Source: Nicotiana tabacum | Lineage: Eukaryota > Streptophyta > Magnoliopsida > Solanales > Solanaceae | Direction: 5' to 3' | Assembly: GCF_000715075.1 (NCBI RefSeq) | Contig: NC_134087.1 | Span: 158,645,436-158,709,435, forward strand | Length of the DNA: 64,000 nucleotides | Part shown: piece by piece, positions 57,381-64,000 of the stretch | Position numbering within the stretch: the stretch's first letter is position 1 | Layout of the letters: every line of letters begins with the position of its first letter | The notes under the pieces: model-generated | Told to the model about the DNA's origin: nothing | Databases searched by the model: none | Seen by the model: only the letters and a program-made list of their open reading frames with translations | Position numbers and translations under genes: made by a program

Positions 57381-59426
57381 ATGTGCAGAATGAGCACGAT
57401 TCCGAAAGAACCCTTTTCAATCATGAATAAAATTCCCCTCCAATTGCGGCTCTGGTGGAATGATTTGGGCAAAGAAGGGCATGACGAAATCAAGAAGTAT
57501 CTGAAAGGCCTCACGAGTTTGTTGGATATCAGGCCACGAGGAGATATCATAAGGGCACTAGTCCCCCACTGGGATCCTGCGCACAATGTCTTCCGTTTCT
57601 CAGATTTTGAACTTACCCCAACTTTAGAAGAAATAGCAGGGTATATCGGCAGCGCTGAGACTCCTTTGAGGCACAAATATCTGATTGCTCCAAGAGCTGT
57701 AGCAATACACCGGTTCCTGGACTCCTTAAAGATAATCAGAACAATTCGTAACCCTGACTTGGCAAAAGGTTTTTGCAGCATGAGTTTCATATATCAAAGA
57801 TATGGTCACATAGGAGGATTCGACAAGCCAGAAAACCAGTTGTGCAGCAAAGGTAATCGCCAAAAGTGGGAAGAACATAGACGGATTGCTTTCATAATAA
57901 CTTTCTTAGGACTACTAGTATTCCCAAGAAAAGACGGGAATATTGACATAAAGATAGCGGGGGTCGTCAGTACGTTGCTCACACAGAGTGATAGTACGTT
58001 GGCGCCCATGATAGTATCTGATATATTCCGGGCACTCACTTCTTGCAAAGCCGGAGGAAGCTTCTTCGAGGGTTGCAATTTGTTGTTGCAAATGTGGATG
58101 ACCGAACACCTATGTCACCGAGCCCCGTTTCTGAGCCATGGATCCGCAGGAAAGACCTGCATAGAGGAGTTCTATACCAGAGTTAATGAAACCTACCTAC
58201 CAGAAGGAGTCACAGCATGGACCTCATATTTCCATACCCTCAACGCCAGTCAAATACAATGGGCGCTAGGATGGTTATCGATCGACGAAGTCATATACAT
58301 GCCAGCAGCTAGGCCCCATTTTCTCTTAATGGGACTTAAGAGCATTCAACCATACGCACCGCATCGGGTTTTAAGGCAACTTGGGAGGTATCAGATGGTG
58401 CCGAAAGATGAGGATCTGAGCATCCAGGTAATCGAGATCAGTCCCGACGGCCAGTTTCCTGAAGCAAGGGTTCGTCAAATTTGGAGCCAATGTCAATACT
58501 TAGAAGCAAATACTTGTGTAATGAATCGGGCAAAAGGGGAAGTTTCGCCCGGGTATCAGGCCTGGTACAAAGGGGAGACATCATCTGGAAGACCGACCAA
58601 AAGACCTCACCTGCAAGAATTTGCCAAATCTTCACAAGAACAGTGGGGCTGGTTGGCCAAAGAGCAGGAATATCTTGTCAAAGCAGGCAAACTGAAGCAA
58701 CAAGTTCAGGATATGAGGTTTGAGTGCCAATTACAGTCTGCCGCCCACGAGGGAGAAAAGAACAGGTTAATCAGAGAAGGCGAGGTCCTCAAAGCTCAGA
58801 TCCGGAGAATGAAAAAGGAGGCTAATAGCCAGCTAGGAAGCCGGGCAGATAAAAGATTGATAGCAGGGTTAAAAGATCAGGTTGCGGAATGCCAGGAAGA
58901 TTTGGAAAAAGTCAGGGCCAGCACAGCAAAATTGCGAACCAAGTGGGCAAAGGGTGCGATGGCTCGGAGGCAGCGCCTGCAATAAGTCATAAGGGAGTAT
59001 GAACTGAGCATCGGGACATTAAGGGAGACGAATGCCTCTCTTCGAGAAAGGATCCTCAAGCAAACACGAAATGCCCAAGCCGACAGAAGGCAATATTACG
59101 ATGCAATGACCAGAATGGAAAGGCAAATGGAGATGTTCCAGGATCAGCTTGCCAACAATGCGCAAACACTGGGATTGAAGAACCAACAGATAAGGCATTT
59201 GTTCACAGAAAGGGACAACATCCGGGGAAGGATTGATGAAATAGGGCATTACATCTATACGAAATGCTTGGCATATGAGCGAACACCTCGGAAGACCCTC
59301 CTTGTTTCCATCATGGGCTGCGTCCGCCGAATTATGAACGAGTTGAAGAGCTTGCAAAGAGACCTTACACCTAGAGCCGCGAAAAGGCCGGATGATGCCT
59401 CGCGGCCCCTTAAATTGGAGAGTTAG
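57381..59426 (+). pseudogene. Ogre ORF1 (extra ORF upstream of gag), one in-frame stop
   Basis: A 681-codon frame starts at ATG 57381 (MCRMSTIPKEPFSIM), the same start as in the minus-strand copy. Residues about 1-400 form a helical domain with FSDFELTPTLEEIAGYIG, RRIAFIITFLGLLVFPR, LLLQMWMTEHLCHRA and YMPAARPHFLLMGLKSIQPY. This is similar to proteins I recall as DUF7745. Residues about 425-655 are coiled coil, ending with SLQRDLTPRAAKRPDDASR. A TAA at 58983-58985 replaces an expected Gln codon within the coiled coil, and the frame continues unchanged after it. Function is unknown; an ORF in this place is typical of Ogre. The stop may be a recent mutation or the 534-residue product may suffice. 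Confidence 0.85.
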
Positions 59427-59963
59427 TTTTGGTCAAGTCCTGTTTATTTGGCTTTGGTTGTTTTTCCATATGTTGTTTTCTTTTTCGTTAAACCGAGTTT
59501 AAAACCGTGGAGTCTGTACTATTGCTATTCCTTGCTTGATGTAATTTGTAATAGCAAAATTTTGAGAATGAATTCAATGATTTCACAAGAATTGTGTGTT
59601 TCTTTACTTTAAGGCAAAACTACGCCTGGTCTGATTCACGCGGGGACGTGATACGTAGGCAATCCCCATAAGATTCGACCGCTTTTAATAAATAAAAATA
59701 AAAATACAAAATAAAACACAGGGTTTCCCAAAGTACTTTAAAAATGGATGAATGAGCAAACCGGGATGACGTATGTTGTTTGAGGCAAAGCATGTAGAAA
59801 CGATTAACTGCCTAGGTGCATTGCATCCTCTATGTGTTATGATCAAATCTGTTAAGCTCTAACACTAACAAAGTTTGTTGTCTGATACCAGACAGTTAGT
59901 TGTTAAAGAATTCTGGCAACACATTCATACCAAACCAGATCCAAAGGACCGGTAGCAACAAGC
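59427..59963 (+). other. spacer between ORF1 and gag, plus-strand Ogre
   Basis: Non-coding; a stem-loop module lies at 59620-59658. The rest has no recognised motif. Confidence 0.75.
59620..59658 (+). other. Ogre stem-loop module, copy f (ORF1-gag spacer)
   Basis: Outer stem CTACG:CGTAG and inner stem TCACG:CGTGA around CGGGGA. It is followed by GCAATCC, as in the module at 40766 read in the element's sense. Confidence 0.6.
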
Positions 59964-62900
59964 ATGACTACTTCAGAGAATAGTAATGAGGAAGAAAGGC
60001 CGATGAGCCAGTTGCTAAAAGAGGCAATGGAAAAGATTGAAAGGATGGGACTAGAGATGCATGCAATGCAGCTAGCCTTGGCCAAAACACAAAAGAGCCC
60101 TGAGACACTGGGACACATGCCGGAGTACCCTCACTCTGGCCCTTCCACAAGCCGCCCAAATCCCATCTATCATCAGGAAAGAAGCCCTCATGATTCCCAA
60201 GCTCCACCACCCCATCAACCTCTCCCGACACCTAATATTCCCATTTTTGTGGGACCTACATCATCCCCTTTACATCGAACGACTAGTGAGCCGTTGTTTC
60301 AGGCTCACGACACCCAATACTATCCCCCTGAGCCTACATTCCATGCACCCGAACCACAGGCTTACAATCCCCAGTTGGAAGTACCGGCAGAGGTTGAGAA
60401 GCTGGTTAAGGCCCCTGAACAGGATGAAGTGTTGAGAAAGTTCAAAAGCCTGGAGCAATCCTTCAGGAACTTACACGGGCTGGGCAATCAAGTCAGCGTG
60501 GCATACAAAGATCTGTGCCCTTTCCCGGATGTCCAACTCCCGGCTGGGTTCAAGATGCCCAAGTTTGATTTATATGAAGGGCACGGTGATCCCATGGCAC
60601 ATTTGCGGGGATTCTGTAGCAAAATGAGAGGGGCAGGAGGCAAGGATGAGCTTTTGATAGCTTATTTCGGCCAAAGTCTGAGTGGATCTGCACTAGAATG
60701 GTATACCAGGCAAGATTTCAGCAGGTGGTACACGTGGGATGATCTGGCGCAGGCTTTTACAGGTCATTTCCAATACAACCTGGAGATAGTCCCTGACCGT
60801 CTCACGTTATTGAGAACTGGGAAGAAACCCGGGGAAAGTTTTCGCGAGTTCAGGTTCCGCTGGAGAGAACAAGCAGCTAGGGTCGATCCTCCCATGAGAG
60901 AGGGAGAGATGGTAGACTACTTTTTGCAGACATTGGATCCAACCTACTTTGGTCACTTGGTGACAACGGTTGGAAAATCTTTCAACGAGGTGGTCAAAAT
61001 AGGGGTCATGATAGAAGAAGGTTTGAGGTCGGACAAGATCTTAAACTATTCGGCACTTAAGGCCACCACCCAGGCTATTCAAAGCGGCACGGGAGGTGCG
61101 CTAAGAAGAAAGAAAGAAGAGGTTGCCACGATCGAGGCAAGGCAGTTGGTCCAGGGCTGGCAGGCCGCACTACAACCAACCCAGGCCTCACAGGTCAAAC
61201 TACCCATACAACCCACCACAAAATTTCTACCCACCTCGAGAACCACATTGTTCCGTACACCAAGCCCAGGTATACACTCAGCCTCCGGTTCGCCCACAAT
61301 GGCGCGCACCGGCTCCCCAGAACATATATGCACCACCACAAAACACTTACCCTCCACCAAGGGCATATAGAAATCCTTCAGGGGTAGGTTTCCGGGGAAA
61401 TCCAGATGCCAGAAATGACAGGTTGCGGAAGCAAAGAACCTTCACCGAACTGGGAGAAACCTACACCGCTGTGTTCCACAAGCTGCGGCAATTGGGTTTG
61501 GTTAGTCCTGTCCATACTCGGGAACCAAATCCCCCGCCTCAGAATTTGGATCGTTCAATCAGTTGTGAATACTGTTCAGGGATGCTCGGGCACGATACCG
61601 AGAAGTGCTGGAAGTTAAGGCATGCCATACAGGATCTTATTGACACTAATAAGATCGAGGTCCAGACACCGGAGGCTCCTAACATCAACCAAAACCCACT
61701 GCCAGCGCACCACGAAACTCACATGATTGAGTTGGTGTGTGAGGGAGGAGAATTAAGAAAACCCTCACAAACAGTGATGATGATCCAAGCTGCCCCAAAA
61801 GAAGTCTTAACCAGTGGAGGAACAAATGTACAGTCGCAGGGAGAAGGCGTCAAGCCGGTAGTAATATGGGGGAAGAGCCCGTCCGTCATAGCAAGCAAAC
61901 CCGAGCCAAGCAAGTTGGTAATACCAGGGATCCTGCCCACACCGGCAGTCATGTTGAAAGGGGTATGTGGAGAACGGGTGACCATAAAGCCGGTGGTCCA
62001 ACTGCCAATGCTTGACAGAAGGGCTGTGCCCTGGAAATATGAAAAAGCAGTGGTGACGTACCAAGGAAAACAGGTGGAAGAAGTCAGTTGTGAAGCGCAA
62101 GGGCTGACTCGATCAGGTCGATGTTTTGCTCCGGTGGAGTTAAGGAAAACCAACCCAGTGGCAACCAAGAAGCCAGTGTCAGAAGAAGAGGCTGAAGACT
62201 TCCTGAGGAAGATGAAAGTGCAAGACTATTCTGTGGTTGAGCAGCTGAGAAAAACACCTGCCCAGATCTCACTATTGTCATTACTCCTCCATTCCGAGGA
62301 ACATCGCCGGGCCCTGTTAAAGATATTGAACGAGGCCCATGTACCCAGTGAGATTTCTGTAAACCACCTGGAAACCATTGCCAGCAAGATTTTCGAGGTG
62401 AACAGGGTAACATTCTCAGATGATGACCTGCCGGTGGAAGGTACGGAGCATAACAAAGCTCTATACCTAGCTGTCAAATGTGAAGACTCGGTAGTAACTC
62501 GAGTATTGGTGGATAACGGCTCAAGCGCCAATATTTGTCCATTATCCACCCTGGACCAGTTAAAGATTGACCGTGGAAGAATCCGGGAGAATAGCATCTG
62601 TGTCCGAGGGTTTGACGGAAACGGAACAGCCACTGTGGGGGATGTGGTACTTGAACTAACCATTGGCCCGGTCCTGTTTACCATGGAATTCCAGGTATTG
62701 GACGCCACGGTATCTTACAACTTGCTGTTAGGACGACCCTGGATTCACGCAGCTAAAGCGGTGCCTTCCACCCTACATCAGACAGTGAAGTTCGAGTGGG
62801 AAAGACAAGAGGTCGTGTTGCACGGCGAGGATACAACATGCACCATGGGAGGAACCATTGTGCCTTTCATAGAGACCACTGATGACAAGGGTCCCTGGGT

Positions 62901-63419
62901 CTACCAGATTCTCGATACAGGGTCGGCCAACAAAATTTCTGAAGGAGAAATCATCCCGCACCCTAGGGTAGCTGCCGCAACAGTCATGATGATATCAGAA
63001 ATGCTGGGTAATGGGTTTGTGCCGGGAAAAGGCCTGGGAGTTGAACTTCAAGGGATAGTCCAACCTGTCTCCCTTCCTAAGAATCTGGAAACTTTCGGGT
63101 TGGGGTTCAAACCAACCGCAGCAGACAGGAAGCAAGCGCGAAAAATGAAGAAGAGAGTCTGGTCTCTGCCTAAACCAGTACCACGCCTCTCAAGGTCTTT
63201 TGTTAAAGCTAGTGCCAAGGGGTCAGCGATCCCAAAGATTCGAGGACCTTTGATCGGCATAAGTGAAGACCTGAATCAGAGTCGTGAGAGGCTATTTGCG
63301 GATGTCAGTATGGTGGAAGCTGGAGAAGGTTCCAGCAGAGCAGAGATACAATTTGTGGGGCCTGAGGCCAAGACCAACAATTGGACGGTTACTCCTCTTC
63401 CTGTCCGAGGGGAGTCTTG
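59964..63419 (+). pseudogene. Ogre gag-protease, exon 1, with one frameshift
   Basis: The structural polyprotein and protease start at ATG 59964 (MTTSENSNEEERPMSQ). A helical N-terminus and Pro-rich arm precede the capsid domain, residues about 198-355 (KFDLYEGHGDPMAHLRGF, SALEWYTRQDFSRWYTWDDL). One extra A in GGCAAGG at 61139-61140 shifts the frame relative to the minus-strand copy, which reads through here. After it come the Pro/Tyr-rich linker, a CCHC knuckle CEYCSGMLGHDTEKC (61561-61611), protease DNGSSANICP (about 62512), NLLLGRPWIHAA and a G-patch-like GFVPGKGLGVELQGIVQPV (about 63010-63070). The frame ends with TAG at 63421, inside the predicted intron. Confidence 0.93.
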
Positions 63420-63600
63420 GTAGTAGGCTTTGATTAATGTTTTGTTTGTTTGTTTGTTTGATCGGATTATTCAAGGGTGTAATCCCAATTTTACTTTCGT
63501 TTTGTAAAAGTGTGAACCCCTTTTATCCTGCAAATTTAATAAAGTTCTTTTCTTTTGTCCCGTTTTGATTTCTTGTTTTGTTCTTTTTCTTTCTGAACAG
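63420..63600 (+). other. predicted retroelement intron, plus-strand Ogre
   Basis: The donor reads AGTCTTG|GTAGTAGG. The acceptor is TTTTTCTTTCTGAACAG|TTCTCTTT after a pyrimidine-rich stretch. Splicing out 181 bp joins gag-protease to pol in frame and removes two TAG codons. Position and exon borders match the 183-bp intron at 36638-36820. Confidence 0.75.
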
Positions 63601-64000
63601 TTCTCTTTTTACTGGTCCTAATGACATGGCATGCACAGCGGATCTCCGACCTAGTCTAATAAATCAATCTGAAACCGACTCAATGATGCAAAAGGTCGTT
63701 TGTGACGATGAATCTGAATGTGACGAAGGGGAAGCCTTCGAAGAAATAAATCGAGAACTGTGCCAATTTGAAGAGAAACCCAAGCCTAACCTAAATGACA
63801 CTGAGGCTGTGAACCTAGGAGACGCTGATAACATCCAAGAGACCAAAATTAGCATCAACATTGAGCCAAATGTCAAAACAGAATTGATCGAAACTCTCAG
63901 GGAATTCAAAGATGTTTTTGCATGGTCCTATGATGATATGCCTGGATTGAGCACCAATTTAGTGGTTCACAAACTACCCACTGACCCGGCATACTCTCCG
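63601..64000 (+). CDS. Ogre pol, exon 2 start (RT N-terminus), incomplete
   Basis: This is an uninterrupted frame to the window end, entered through the predicted splice (first full codon 63602). It has an acidic N-terminal linker (CDDESECDEGEAFEEIN, KPNLNDTEAVNLGDADN), then ELIETLREFKDVFAWSYDDM and STNLVVHKLPTDP, which immediately precede the RT fingers in the minus-strand copy. No catalytic residues are reached. There are no stops in 133 codons, whereas the minus-strand copy has two in the same stretch. Confidence 0.85.

Larger units (their letters stand above)
51984..64000 (+). mobile_element. Ogre-like element, well preserved, running off the window
   Basis: This is a plus-strand Tat/Ogre retrotransposon: 4.3-kb 5' LTR, primer site, 5' UTR, ORF1, spacer with stem-loop module, gag-protease, predicted intron and start of pol. 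Only one stop (58983) and one base insertion (61139-61140) interrupt 6.6 kb of coding sequence, so it is much younger than its neighbours. The window ends before the RT catalytic box and the 3' LTR, so its age and completeness cannot be judged here. Confidence 0.93.

Noticed and set aside
1..64000. Endogenous pararetrovirus (common in Solanaceae)
   Set aside because: All RT fragments seen belong to Ty3/gypsy or RTE types, with LTRs or TTG tails; no movement-protein or coat-protein frame was recognised.
1..64000. tRNA genes, rRNA genes, CRISPR arrays or bacterial-type operons
   Set aside because: The only tRNA-like strings are primer-binding sites next to LTRs; the repeats are tandem or LTR repeats without CRISPR spacing.

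Overview
The window is plant nuclear DNA made almost entirely of nested, mostly decayed transposable elements. I found no convincing host gene, rRNA, tRNA or organellar insert. The long LTRs of two Ty3/gypsy types (Tekay/Del chromovirus and Ogre-like Tat), an Athila remnant, an RTE LINE with a TTG-rich 3' tail and Solanaceae-style MITEs point to a Solanaceae genome. Nicotiana is my best guess, from memory of these families rather than from any search.

Layout. 1-4188: 3' part of a plus-strand Tat-lineage element, with an antisense ORF remnant, a 3' UTR with 78-bp repeats, a polypurine tract and a 3' LTR. It sits in a Tekay LTR (4189-7399) that also holds a 5'-truncated RTE LINE and a 40-bp minisatellite. 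7633-8583: a rearranged short LTR element (TRIM-like) with inverted outer LTRs and a 5-bp target duplication. 8613-9480: a Mutator-like non-autonomous element with a 10-bp duplication. 9696-9914: a small MITE. 9998-20364: a complete but dead Tekay/Del element on the minus strand. 20365-21739: AT-rich sequence with no recognisable element. 21740-23131: an Athila-like LTR interrupted by a Stowaway MITE. 23336-24100: LTR end, primer site and gag start of another Ty3/gypsy element.

24101-48019 is a chimeric Ogre-like block on the minus strand. It has a left LTR plus 3' UTR from one copy, an inverted piece of 3' UTR, a truncated second 3' LTR, and then the whole interior of a second copy (pol, intron, gag-pro, ORF1, 5' UTR, primer site) with its 5' LTR. 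48020-51504 is the 5' end of an Athila element (minus strand), which abuts a Tekay LTR scrap (51505-51894). 51984 to the end is a better-preserved plus-strand Ogre-like element: 4.3-kb LTR, primer site, ORF1, gag-protease, intron and the start of pol, running off the window.

In the Ogre-like elements ORF1, gag-protease and pol are laid out as in described Ogre elements. A 181-183-bp GT-AG intron separates protease from reverse transcriptase, and removing it keeps both copies in frame. The least expected signal is a 39-nt (33-nt in one site) stem-loop module repeated at six non-coding sites of these elements, with compensatory changes in its stems. Most stop codons in the dead elements look like CAG to TAG or TGG to TGA/TAG changes, as expected from decay of methylated cytosines.
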